DNA of 64,000 bases, taken from Streptomyces guryensis. Lineage in GTDB: Bacteria; Actinomycetota; Actinomycetes; Streptomycetales; Streptomycetaceae. The stretch spans positions 434,001-498,000 of the forward strand of contig NZ_JAJSBI010000003.1 in NCBI RefSeq assembly GCF_021261325.1. Reading direction: 5' to 3'. Position numbers and translations under genes: made by a program. Below the pieces are notes generated by a model that saw nothing but the letters and a program-made list of their open reading frames with translations, made no database searches and was not told where the DNA came from. Positions 17,501 through 24,553 of this stretch are shown here, piece after piece. Every line of letters begins with the position of its first letter. Within the stretch, counting starts at the first letter, position 1.

Positions 17501-18062
17501 CATGCCGCGCCCTCCGCAACCCGCCGCACGCCGGGGCACCCGCTTCCACGCCTGGGTCGAGGCCCGCTTCGAAGAACTCGCCCTCCCGATGCTCGAACCG
17601 GAGGAGCTGCCCGGCAGTGAGACCGAGGTCGCCGACGAACGCGACCTGGAAGCGCTCAAGGACGCCTTCGAACGCACCGAGTACGCCCACCGCACGCCCC
17701 ACCGCGTCGAAGCGCCCTTCCAGCTCGCCATCGCCGGCCGCGTGGTCCGGGGCCGCATCGACGCTGTCTACAAGGAGCACGACGGCGACCGGACGACGTA
17801 CGAGATCGTCGACTGGAAGACCAGCCGCTCGCGCACCGCGGACCCGCTCCAGCTCGCCCTGTACCGTCTCGCCTGGGCCGAGCAGCAAGGTGTCCCCCTG
17901 GAGTCCGTCAACGCCGCGTTTCTGTACGTACGCACTGGTGAGGTTGTACGACCGGACGGCCTGCCCGACCGGTCCGCACTGGAGCGGCTGCTGCTCGACG
18001 AGCCGGCCGCGGAAGCAAACTGTGAGCAACCGCCCAACGATGATGTCGGTGCGGGCCGATAG
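14520..18062 (+). CDS. adnB: AdnB-type ATP-dependent helicase-nuclease subunit
   Basis: This 1180-aa protein is the partner of AdnA. It starts at GTG 14520 (MPPRITDPDQLKELLG); a GTG at 14496 is possible. Walker A is GAGSGKTT, motif II is LDEYQDTS, and the motor motif is TAHKSKGLEWD. An acidic, poorly conserved insert lies at about 830-950. The RecB-type nuclease follows with IVDWKTSRS and LQLALYRLAW. It lacks the terminal Cys cluster seen in AdnA. In mycobacteria the AdnB motor drives translocation while both nuclease domains cut. The 119-bp gap after adnA and its own -10 box suggest separate as well as joint transcription. The stop codon TAG is part of the next gene's -10 box. Confidence 0.87.
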   Translation: MPPRITDPDQLKELLGIPFTPEQTACIVAPPAPQVIVAGAGSGKTTVMAARVVWLVGTGQVAPEQVLGLTFTNKAAGELAERVRKALVKAGVTDPDAIDPDNPPGEPVISTYHAFAGRLLTDHGLRIGLEPTARLLADATRYQLAARVLREAPGPYPALTRSFADLVSDLLALDAELAEHLVRPEDVRTYDAGLLRTLEGAKLTNADLRKVPEAAAARRELADLVARYRTAKRERDLLDFGDQIALSAQLARIPEAGRILRDEFRVVLLDEYQDTSVAQRILLAGLFGDGTGHPVTAVGDPCQAIYGWRGASVANLDDFPAHFAHPDGRPAGRQALSENRRSGGRLLDLANGLAEPLRAMHAGVEALRPAPGAERDGIVRCALLPNHAEEIDWIADSIAHLVNTGKPPGEIAVLCRTATDFAEIQGALVTRDVPVEVVGLSGLLHLPEIADLVAVCEVLQDPGANACLVRLLTGPRWRIGPRDLALLGRRARFLVAHARVGDDEDRDRRLAEAVEGVDPSEVTSLADALDTFLELPLDAEHEDDGLPFSPDARVRFARLAAELRDLRRSLADPLMDVLHRVLAVTGLEVELSASPHALAARRRETLSNFLDIAASFAAGDREATLLAFLGFLRTAAQYEKGLDNALPGGENTVKVLTAHKSKGLEWDVVAVPGLVTGTFPSTQGREKWTAQGKVLPHELRGDADTLPDVAAWDSRGLKAFQEAMKEHQHTEELRLGYVTFTRPRSLLLGSGHWWGPTQKKPRGPSDFLQALHDHCAAGYGEIEVWADAPAEDEENPALDTATADQVWPLPLDEASLARRRTAAETVLAHLEDLASHEDGHPAATHDPDSHDDPEWPPPPEDEDLPYEEEDPFAGEDPAEWDAWSTDRPAIPHQAAAPEGNANQDARAHPGPPESAAEHAHTAPARPRAAAHTRLTPEETRTLASWDRDLDALTGELLRAREAVTDVPLPASLTTSQVLRLAADPDGFAQELARPMPRPPQPAARRGTRFHAWVEARFEELALPMLEPEELPGSETEVADERDLEALKDAFERTEYAHRTPHRVEAPFQLAIAGRVVRGRIDAVYKEHDGDRTTYEIVDWKTSRSRTADPLQLALYRLAWAEQQGVPLESVNAAFLYVRTGEVVRPDGLPDRSALERLLLDEPAAEANCEQPPNDDVGAGR

Positions 18063-18065
18063 GCT
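18060..18065 (+). promoter_or_regulatory. -10 box of the M20 peptidase gene overlapping the adnB stop
   Basis: TAGGCT is followed by 7 nt and then ATG at 18073, a leaderless arrangement. The first three bases are the TAG stop of adnB. Confidence 0.55.
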
Positions 18066-18072
18066 CGTGACC

Positions 18073-19485
18073 ATGAGCCAGCCCGTTGACAGTGCCGTCA
18101 GCGCCGTCCGTACGTACATCGAGCAGCACCGCGCCGCCTTCCTCGACGACCTCGCGGAGTGGCTGCGCATCCCGTCCGTGTCGGCCCAGCCCGACCACGC
18201 ACACGATGTGCGTCGCAGCGCCGACTGGCTCGCCGCCAAACTCGAGGAGACCGGCTTCACGACCACAGAGGTCTGGGAGACGCCAGGCGCCCCCGCCGTC
18301 TTCGCAGAGTGGCCCGCCGACGACCCCGCGGCACCCATCGTCCTCGTCTACGGCCATCACGACGTGCAGCCCGCCGCCCGCGAGGACGGCTGGGACAGCG
18401 AGCCCTTCGAGCCGGTCATCCGCGAGAACCGTCTCCACGCGCGCGGGGCGGCCGACGACAAGGGCCAGGTGTTCTTCCACACACTCGGCGTTCGCGCCCA
18501 CCTCGCCGCCACCGGCCGCACCGCCCCCGCCGTCCACCTGAAGCTGCTGATCGAGGGCGAGGAGGAGTCCGGCTCCCCGCACTTCCGCACCCTCGTCGAG
18601 CAGCACACGGACCAGCTCGCCGCCGACGCCGTGATCGTCTCCGACACCGGCATGTGGTCCGAGGACACCCCCACTGTGTGCACCGGCATGCGCGGCCTCG
18701 CCGAATGCGAGATCCACTTCTTCGGCCCCGACCAGGACATCCACTCCGGCTCCTTCGGCGGCGCCGTCCCCAACCCGGCCACCGCCGCCGCCCGCCTCGT
18801 CGCCGCCCTGCACGACGAGCACGCGCACGTGGCGGTCCCCGGCTTCTACGACGGCATCGTCGAACTCACCGACCGCGAGCGCGAACTCTTCGCCGAACTG
18901 CCCTTCGACGAGCAGCAGTGGCTGCGCACCGCCAAGTCGTACGCCGCCCACGGCGAGGCCGGACACACCACCCTGGAGCGCATCTGGGCCCGCCCCACCG
19001 CCGAGGTCAACGGCATCGGCGGCGGCTACCAGGGCCCCGGCAGCAAGACGATCATCCCGTCCTCGGCCATGGTGAAGCTCTCCTTCCGCCTGGTCGCCGG
19101 CCAGGACCCCGACCACATCGAGAAGGCCGTCCGCACCTGGACCGCCGAACAGGTACCCGCAGGGATCCGGCACGAGATCACGTTCGCCGCGGCCACGCGC
19201 CCGTGCCTGACACCGCTGGACCACCCCGCCCTGCAGTCCGTCGCCCGCGCCATGGGCCGCGCCTTCGACAAGCCCGTGCGCTTCACCCGCGAAGGCGGCT
19301 CCGGACCCGCCGCCGACCTCCAGGAAGTCCTCGCGGCACCCGTCCTCTTCCTGGGTATCTCCGTCCCCTCCGACGGCTGGCACGCACCGAACGAGAAGAT
19401 CGAACTCGACCTGCTCCTCAAAGGCGTCGAAACCAGCGCATACCTGTGGGGCGACCTCGCCGAGACCTGGCGCCATGCACCCTGA
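18073..19485 (+). CDS. M20-family metallopeptidase (dipeptidase)
   Basis: The 470-aa zinc peptidase carries the M20 signatures in order: VYGHHDVQPA (first metal His and the catalytic Asp), GAADDKGQVF (bridging Asp), IEGEEESGSP (general-base Glu pair), VSDTGM and a late His in SDGWHAPNE. The lid dimerisation domain includes DIHSGSFGGAVPNP. Family members hydrolyse dipeptides or related amide bonds in the cytoplasm. Substrate specificity is not readable here. It is probably leaderless from ATG 18073. nudC follows on the same strand after 156 bp. Confidence 0.88.
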   Translation: MSQPVDSAVSAVRTYIEQHRAAFLDDLAEWLRIPSVSAQPDHAHDVRRSADWLAAKLEETGFTTTEVWETPGAPAVFAEWPADDPAAPIVLVYGHHDVQPAAREDGWDSEPFEPVIRENRLHARGAADDKGQVFFHTLGVRAHLAATGRTAPAVHLKLLIEGEEESGSPHFRTLVEQHTDQLAADAVIVSDTGMWSEDTPTVCTGMRGLAECEIHFFGPDQDIHSGSFGGAVPNPATAAARLVAALHDEHAHVAVPGFYDGIVELTDRERELFAELPFDEQQWLRTAKSYAAHGEAGHTTLERIWARPTAEVNGIGGGYQGPGSKTIIPSSAMVKLSFRLVAGQDPDHIEKAVRTWTAEQVPAGIRHEITFAAATRPCLTPLDHPALQSVARAMGRAFDKPVRFTREGGSGPAADLQEVLAAPVLFLGISVPSDGWHAPNEKIELDLLLKGVETSAYLWGDLAETWRHAP

Positions 19486-19641
19486 GCCCCCCGCGCCGTC
19501 CGTAGCGGCACCGCGCGCGGGGCAGACTGAAGAGGCCGCCCCGCATGGCCCAGCCCCACCGGATCCGTTCGCCTCCCGCACCACGTCCCACCGAACCACC
19601 CGCCGAAACAATCCGTTCCACTGGGGGAGTTGGAATCACCC

Positions 19642-20586
19642 GTGACCACCTGGACCGACCAAACCGCCGACCGCCCCATCTCCCTCACCGCCCCCAGCGG
19701 CATCGACCGCGCCGCCCACCACCGCCTCGACGAGGCCTGGCTCGCCGCGGCATGGAGCCACCCCACGACCCGCTGCTTCGTGGTCTCCGGCGGCCAGGTC
19801 CTCATCGACGAGACGGCCGACGGCCGCACCGAACTCGTCATGACCCCCTCCTTCGAAGCTCCCCTGACCGAGGCACACCGCTACTTCCTGGGCACCGACG
19901 AGGACGGCGTCAGCTACTTCGCGCTCCAGAAGGACGCGCTGCCCGGCCGTATCGACCAGTCCGCGCGCCCCGCGGGCCTGCGCGAGGCAGGCCTCCTGCT
20001 CTCACCCCGCGACGTGGGCCTGATGGTGCACGCCGTCGGCCTGGAGAACTGGCAGCGCACCCACCGCTTCTGCTCCCGCTGCGGCGAGCGCACGGTCATC
20101 GCCGCCGCCGGCCACATCCGCCGCTGCTCCGCCTGCGGCGCCGAGCACTACCCGCGCACCGACCCCGCCGTGATCATGGCCGTCACCGACGAGGAGGACC
20201 GCATCCTGCTCGGTCGCCAGGTGCACTGGCCCGAGGGCCGCTTCTCCACGCTCGCCGGCTTCGTCGAACCGGGCGAGTCCATCGAACAGTCGGTACGCCG
20301 CGAGGTCTTCGAGGAGGCGGGCATCCTCGTCGGCGGCGTCGAGTACGTCGCCAGCCAGCCCTGGCCCTTCCCCTCCAGCCTCATGCTCGGCTTCATGGCC
20401 CGCGCCACCTCGACCGACATCAACGTCGACGGCGACGAGATCCACGAAGCCCGCTGGTTCTCCCGGGACGAACTCGGCGCCGCCTTCGAAGCCGGCGAGG
20501 TACTGCCCCCCTACGGCATCTCCATCGCGGCCCGCCTGATCGAGATGTGGTACGGCAAGCCCCTGCCGACCAGGAGCTTCATCTGA
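19642..20586 (+). CDS. nudC: NudC: NAD+ diphosphatase / RNA deNADding NUDIX enzyme
   Basis: The 314-aa protein has the NudC domain order. An N-terminal domain is followed by a zinc ribbon (FCSRCGE and RRCSACGAEHYPR, four Cys). The NUDIX box GFVEPGESIEQSVRREVFEE comes next, and the diagnostic SQPWPFPSSLMLGF after it. NudC splits NAD(H) into NMN(H) and AMP and removes NAD caps from RNA in well-studied bacteria. GTG 19642 is taken as the start because the G-rich ribosome site at 19622-19628 is too close to the TTG at 19630. The gene occupies the same syntenic place as in M. tuberculosis, between adnB and mrx. Confidence 0.9.
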   Translation: MTTWTDQTADRPISLTAPSGIDRAAHHRLDEAWLAAAWSHPTTRCFVVSGGQVLIDETADGRTELVMTPSFEAPLTEAHRYFLGTDEDGVSYFALQKDALPGRIDQSARPAGLREAGLLLSPRDVGLMVHAVGLENWQRTHRFCSRCGERTVIAAAGHIRRCSACGAEHYPRTDPAVIMAVTDEEDRILLGRQVHWPEGRFSTLAGFVEPGESIEQSVRREVFEEAGILVGGVEYVASQPWPFPSSLMLGFMARATSTDINVDGDEIHEARWFSRDELGAAFEAGEVLPPYGISIAARLIEMWYGKPLPTRSFI

Positions 20587-20599
20587 GCCGGACGCCGCG

Positions 20600-21211
20600 A
20601 TGACAGACCCGTACTGGAACCACAACGTCCACTACCACCCCGTCGTCCTCGACGCCGTGCCCGACGGCTGCCGGGCGGCCCTGGACGTCGGATGCGGCGA
20701 CGGGCTGCTCGCACGCAAACTGGCCCAGAAAGCCGAATCGGTGACAGGCGTGGACCGCTCGCCGGAAATGATCCGGCTCGCCCGCGAGCAGACACCGCAG
20801 AACGTCACGTTCGAGGAGGGCGACTACCTCGACGACAAGACCCTCCCCGAGGGTAAGTACGACTTTGTCAGCGCCGTCGCCGTGGTCCACCACACACCGT
20901 TCGAGGACGCGGTGAACGGCCTGGTACGACTACTCGCTCCCGGCGGCCGACTGATGATCGTCGGAATGGCGTACAACCACACCGCCCTGGACTGGGTGAT
21001 CAGCGGCTGCGGCCTGCCCGCCAGCCTGATCAACGCACGGCTGCGCGGCGGCAAACGCGGCCCGGCCGGCATGCCCGTCAAGGACTCGGCCATGCACTGG
21101 GGCGAAGCCCGCAAAGCGGCACACCAGCTCCTGCCCGGCTGCCGCTTCCGCCGCCGACTGCTGTGGCGCTACACCGCAGTGTGGGACAAACCACAAGAAG
21201 GCGGCCCCTGA
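20600..21211 (+). CDS. SAM-dependent class I methyltransferase
   Basis: The 203-aa protein has a Rossmann-type methyltransferase core: motif I LDVGCGDGLLARKL, the acidic ribose-binding end GVDRSPEMIRLA, then EEGDYLDD and the post-motif AVAVVHHTPFEDAV. The C-terminal part is basic and short. The substrate cannot be deduced. It starts 13 bp after nudC, so the two are probably cotranscribed. It is the last intact chromosomal gene before the integrated element. Confidence 0.8.
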   Translation: MTDPYWNHNVHYHPVVLDAVPDGCRAALDVGCGDGLLARKLAQKAESVTGVDRSPEMIRLAREQTPQNVTFEEGDYLDDKTLPEGKYDFVSAVAVVHHTPFEDAVNGLVRLLAPGGRLMIVGMAYNHTALDWVISGCGLPASLINARLRGGKRGPAGMPVKDSAMHWGEARKAAHQLLPGCRFRRRLLWRYTAVWDKPQEGGP

Positions 21212-21251
21212 ACCGACCCAGGAACCGCCCTCCGAACAAAACCGCGCCGCG

Positions 21252-21335
21252 CCTACGCGCCGATCTTCTGCTTCACCTGCGCCAACGACGGGTTGGTCAG
21301 CGTCGAGCATCCGGGAACAGCACCGTCGGCACCGT
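21252..21335 (-). pseudogene. Displaced native 3' end of the mycoredoxin gene
   Basis: Reading the minus strand gives TVPTVLFPD and, one frame over, STLTNPSLAQVKQKIGA and a TAG stop. This is the expected tail of a mycoredoxin. The two pieces are out of phase by one base: inserting one G in GATGCTCG would restore PDGSTLTNP. The promoter-proximal part of the gene lies 4.6 kb away at 25972-26144, beyond the integrated element. This fragment was therefore separated by integration and has since acquired an apparent 1-nt deletion. Confidence 0.8.
21322..21335. repeat. attL core of the integrated element
   Basis: ACCGTCGGCACCGT is identical to 25972-25985. It encodes part of TVPTV in mycoredoxin. 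Chromosomal mycoredoxin sequence lies to the left and element DNA leading to the recombinase to the right. Confidence 0.8.
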
Positions 21336-21398
21336 GTTGAGACTTCCCACCATCGCCGCTACCCTCTCACCAGGCACGGTCACAGGGGAGGGGCAGTC

Positions 21399-23039
21399 AT
21401 GGGGAAGCTGCGAGCGCTTGGCGTCGTCCGCATCTCGGTAGGCAATGAGCATCAGACGGGACCAGAGACGCAGAAGACGCGCATCACGAAGCGCGTTGAC
21501 GCTGACGAAGCTGAACTAGTCGGATTCGCTGAGGACGTTGACGTATCCGCATCCATCTCGCCATGGATGCGCCCGCAATTGGGGGACTGGATCAACAACC
21601 GAGCGCACGAATTCGACGTTCTCTACGTCTTCAAGATTGACCGTATCGCACGGTCAAGCCGTGACTTGTCTGATCTCATTGACTGGTGCGAGAAGCATGG
21701 CAAGGGCTTCATCTCATGTGAAGAGGGTTTCGACCTGTCGAAACCATGGGGTGTGGTCATCGCGAAAATCCTTTCAGTTCTGGCTGAGGCAGAACTGAAG
21801 ACCATCCAAGAGCGTATCCGCGCATCGCGAGAGACAATGCGTAAGAGCGGTCGTTGGGCGGGTGGCCTTGTGCCATTCGGGCGCAAGGCAGTCAAGGGCG
21901 ATAGTGGCTATGGCCTAGAGCTTGACCCGGAGTTTGGCCCCTATCTGGTTGAGATGATTCGGCGCTTTACGGCGGCTGAGAAGCCTTCATTCTCGACTAT
22001 CGCTGATTGGCTCAACGAAGAAGGCGTGCCCACGACGCAAGACATTGCGCGTATGCGTGCGGCAGCAGGAGAGAGCACGACACGGCTGTCCGACGAAAAG
22101 AAGGCGCCACGCGGAAGCAAGTGGACTCCTACGGCCGTTCAAGCAATCCTGGTCTCACGCTCCCTTCTTGGGGAGTATCAGCGTGCGGACGAAAGTATTG
22201 TCCGTAACGAAGACGGAACGCCTGTCATGCGTTCCGTGCCTGTCCTGACAGCAGAGGAGTTTGAGCGACTTCAGCACAAGGTGCAGTCGGTCAAGCACCA
22301 AAGGCAGAAGGGGTCAACTTCGCCACTCGTGGGAGTGGCGTTCTGCGCCAAGTGCCAACAGCCTTTGTACTACGTTAAGGACACCCCTACCCGTTCGCGG
22401 GAGTCGCGCTATCGGTGCCAGGGAAACAAAAGCAAGGGCATTAAGGCATGCGCGCGACAGGCTACGCCGGCCGAAGAGATGCATGAGATACTGACTACCT
22501 TCATCACGGAGACCATTGGTCATCTGGACGTGATGGAGTCGGTTACTCGCTTCGATGACCGCAGGGAAGCTCAATTGGCTGTCATCGATGGCCAGATGGC
22601 TCAGTACACCAAAGAGCTTCAAGCAGGGAAGCTGAACGCCATTGCCTATGGCTCCCTGATGGCGGAGGCCGCCAAGGAGCGGGAGCGCATCGCGGAGTCC
22701 GATGGGCCCAAGCCTGAGACCATCTGGACATCCACAGGGCAGACCTACGCGGAGTGGTGGAAGGCTTCCGAGCCTGACGACAGGCGGGAGTTCCTGCAAC
22801 GGCACGGAGTGCGCATCATGTTCCTGAGGGAGCCTCAGAGGCTCTTCCTGGTCCACCTGGGAGACCTTATGGACAACCTCAAGGCGCAGGGGCTCACGCC
22901 CCCTGAGGCGCCCCGTAGGCTGCTCCCACACGTCATCGACGCTCTAGGCGTGAGCCCTGAGACGTACTTCAAGGAGCTGGAGGAGCCGACAGACCCCCGG
23001 CTCGCCCCGACCAACTACGTCTTCCTGCGCAATACATGA
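21399..23039 (+). CDS. int: Large serine recombinase (integrase)
   Basis: The 546-aa protein has an N-terminal resolvase catalytic domain. The nucleophile is Ser13 in GVVRISVG, followed by the DVLYVFKIDRIARSSRDL region and the long E-helix AEAELKTIQERIRASRE. A recombinase domain comes next (about 170-290), then a zinc ribbon (FCAKCQQPLYY and RYRCQGN...ACAR) and a coiled-coil-containing C-terminus. Large serine integrases join attP and attB without host factors and need a directionality factor for excision. Start ATG 21399 has GGGGAGGGG upstream. The gene begins 63 bp from attL, the usual int-attP layout. Codon use is less GC-rich than in the neighbours. Confidence 0.95.
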   Translation: MGKLRALGVVRISVGNEHQTGPETQKTRITKRVDADEAELVGFAEDVDVSASISPWMRPQLGDWINNRAHEFDVLYVFKIDRIARSSRDLSDLIDWCEKHGKGFISCEEGFDLSKPWGVVIAKILSVLAEAELKTIQERIRASRETMRKSGRWAGGLVPFGRKAVKGDSGYGLELDPEFGPYLVEMIRRFTAAEKPSFSTIADWLNEEGVPTTQDIARMRAAAGESTTRLSDEKKAPRGSKWTPTAVQAILVSRSLLGEYQRADESIVRNEDGTPVMRSVPVLTAEEFERLQHKVQSVKHQRQKGSTSPLVGVAFCAKCQQPLYYVKDTPTRSRESRYRCQGNKSKGIKACARQATPAEEMHEILTTFITETIGHLDVMESVTRFDDRREAQLAVIDGQMAQYTKELQAGKLNAIAYGSLMAEAAKERERIAESDGPKPETIWTSTGQTYAEWWKASEPDDRREFLQRHGVRIMFLREPQRLFLVHLGDLMDNLKAQGLTPPEAPRRLLPHVIDALGVSPETYFKELEEPTDPRLAPTNYVFLRNT

Positions 23040-23092
23040 CATGCGTCACACCTCTTGACAGGGGGTGACAGCAGGGTCAACCTCAGCGGAAC

Positions 23093-23128
23093 GGCCCCGC
23101 TCGGTGCTACCAACACCGAAACGGGGCC
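23093..23128 (+). terminator. Hairpin downstream of the integrase
   Basis: An imperfect inverted repeat (arms 23093-23106 and 23114-23128) lies 53 bp after the integrase stop and ends 35 bp before the next start. No T run follows, so it could act as a weak terminator or processing site. Confidence 0.45.
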
Positions 23129-23163
23129 TGACCGATCATCCTTGGGCTAGAAGGAGAACGGCT

Positions 23164-23589
23164 GTGTCCCACTTTAGCGTGCCCTCAGGGCACGAGTGGT
23201 TGCCTGCCATCGACGGCAGCGAACACCGATACTGCGAGAACTGCGGCTACGCCTCATGGCAGCGACAGGCGGACAAGCCCTGTCAGGCCGCACCGCGGTA
23301 TGAAGAATCCGCAGAGGCGGACAACCCGACAAGGGTCATCGAAGACGAAGACGACATGCAAGTCCTCGAAGTGGACTACGGCACTTCCGTTGGATGGATC
23401 GTCTTTCTGTCCGCCGATTTGGCGGACGGAGAGATAGATATCCTTCCGGCTGACGCTGTCAGCATTGAACGGCGCATGATCGATGGTGTGGCGTTCCGGT
23501 ACTACTGGCTTGGAAGACCTCTGACAGAGGTTGAGGGGCTATACGAGCCTCCCATGAGCGTTGTCAGTGGGGAGGGGCATGATGGCTGA
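23164..23589 (+). CDS. Element-encoded hypothetical protein with zinc-knuckle-like N-terminus (141 aa)
   Basis: GTG 23164 has AAGGAGAA upstream. The N-terminus has HRYCENCGYASWQ with another Cys at KPCQ, a likely metal-binding or disulfide knuckle. A low-complexity acidic stretch follows. The C-terminal half is compact (VDYGTSVGWIVFLSADLAD, then RYYWLGRPLTEVEGLYEPP). Small proteins of this type are common cargo in actinophages and integrative elements of Streptomyces. Function unknown. The stop overlaps the start of the next gene, indicating coupled translation. Confidence 0.65.
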   Translation: MSHFSVPSGHEWLPAIDGSEHRYCENCGYASWQRQADKPCQAAPRYEESAEADNPTRVIEDEDDMQVLEVDYGTSVGWIVFLSADLADGEIDILPADAVSIERRMIDGVAFRYYWLGRPLTEVEGLYEPPMSVVSGEGHDG

Positions 23590-23833
23590 CATGGGACAGG
23601 TACACAAGATCACGAGCATTGGCGAGACCTGGCAACCTGGGGACGTCGTGCTTGATGCGAACGGCAACATTCGAGTGCGCTCGGACGATCCACAGTGGGC
23701 CTGGGGCTACCCAGATGAGGGGCAGTGTAGGCAGATCCCTTCGGGCTCCCTGGTTGAAGAGGATGTTCCTCGACCGCTGACGCTTCTAGTCCGAGATGGT
23801 CAGGCCGTTGCTGGGCTCGTGATCGAGCAATGA
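23582..23833 (+). CDS. Element-encoded small hypothetical protein (83 aa)
   Basis: ATG 23582 (or ATG 23579) is preceded by GGGGAGGGG and overlaps the end of the previous gene. The product has a small beta-rich pattern: TWQPGDVVLDANGNIRVR, then WAWGYPDEG and VEEDVPRPLTLLVRDG. This resembles short phage and integrative-element proteins seen in Streptomyces, all of unknown role. No membrane segment or Cys motif is present. A strong hairpin terminator follows 6 bp after the stop. Confidence 0.65.
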   Translation: MADMGQVHKITSIGETWQPGDVVLDANGNIRVRSDDPQWAWGYPDEGQCRQIPSGSLVEEDVPRPLTLLVRDGQAVAGLVIEQ

Positions 23834-23838
23834 GTTGA

Positions 23839-23868
23839 ACGGGGTCCAATATTCCGGGTGGACCCCGT
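23839..23868 (+). terminator. Terminator after the small-gene pair
   Basis: Perfect 10-bp arms (ACGGGGTCCA at 23839-23848 and its complement at 23859-23868) with a 10-nt loop are followed by CTTAT. Confidence 0.75.
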
Positions 23869-23931
23869 CTTATGGCGATGGTGGGTAGATAAGGCGCTGA
23901 AAGGCGCTCACAATCGAATAGAGCCCTTGAG

Positions 23932-23966
23932 GGCGCCCCAATGTTAAGGCATTGGGGCGCCTTTGT
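23932..23966 (+). terminator. Second rho-independent terminator in the element
   Basis: Perfect 12-bp arms (GGCGCCCCAATG at 23932-23943 and its complement at 23950-23961) surround a 6-nt loop and are followed by TTTGTT. This is a textbook intrinsic terminator, and it isolates the next small gene from upstream transcription. Confidence 0.8.
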
Positions 23967-23994
23967 TATGCCCTACCAACAGAAGGGAGAAAGC

Positions 23995-24186
23995 ATGCTT
24001 ACTGGCGTTGACGTCCACCGAATGGAGGACGATGACCCTACCAAGTTCATCATGATTCAGTTTGAGGGCGCATCGGATAAGGAGATTGCCGATGCAGTCC
24101 GCGGGATGCGCCTTGAGGCGCAACGTATCGGCCCTCTTCTCATCATGGCGTTTCTGGACGTACCGAACGATGGTGATAGTGAGTGA
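23995..24186 (+). CDS. Element-encoded small hypothetical protein (63 aa)
   Basis: ATG 23995 has AAGGGAGAAA directly upstream. The product MLTGVDVHRMEDDDPTKF continues with a short beta strand (IMIQFEGA), a helix (SDKEIADAVRGMRLEAQ) and a hydrophobic strand (PLLIMAFLDVP). It is a small soluble alpha/beta protein without a recognised family. Its stop codon lies 3 bp before the insertion sequence, so the native downstream context is lost. Confidence 0.55.
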   Translation: MLTGVDVHRMEDDDPTKFIMIQFEGASDKEIADAVRGMRLEAQRIGPLLIMAFLDVPNDGDSE

Positions 24187-24189
24187 TAT

Positions 24190-24214
24190 GGGACTGCTGC
24201 AGGGTTGGGTGACA
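24190..24214. repeat. IS left terminal inverted repeat
   Basis: Twenty-five bases starting GGGACTGCTGCAG, matching the complement of 25448-25472 at 22 positions. Confidence 0.85.
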
Positions 24215-24256
24215 CCTGACCTGGCTTGCTGAGAAGCGGCCTGGAAGGATGTTGCA

Positions 24257-24553
24257 GTGCCCAAGCCGTATCCGAAGGAGTTCCGCGAGGACGTCGTGCG
24301 GGTCGCGCGTAATCGCGAGCCCGGCGTCACGCTGGAACAGATTGCCGCCGACTTCGGCGTTCACCCGATCACGTTGTCGAAGTGGCTGCGCCGCGCCGAC
24401 ACCGACGAGGGCGGTGCCGGGCCTGCAACGGCGTCGGGTGAGTCGGCCGAGCTGCGCGAGGCCCGCAAGCGGATCCGGTTGCTGGAGCAGGAGAACGAGG
24501 TGCTGCGGAGGGCTGCGGCGTATCTGTCGCAGGCGAACCTGCCGACAAAATGA
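24257..24553 (+). CDS. IS3-family transposase OrfA
   Basis: The 98-aa protein has a helix-turn-helix (YPKEFREDVVRVARN, then LEQIAADFGVHPITLSKWL) and a C-terminal leucine-zipper-like coiled coil (RIRLLEQENEVLRRAAAYL), as in IS3 OrfA. It binds the inverted repeats and regulates transposition. The end overlaps orfB, which lies in the -1 frame. An A-rich ACAAAATG at the overlap could allow either frameshifting to an OrfAB fusion or ATGA translational coupling. Confidence 0.9.
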   Translation: MPKPYPKEFREDVVRVARNREPGVTLEQIAADFGVHPITLSKWLRRADTDEGGAGPATASGESAELREARKRIRLLEQENEVLRRAAAYLSQANLPTK

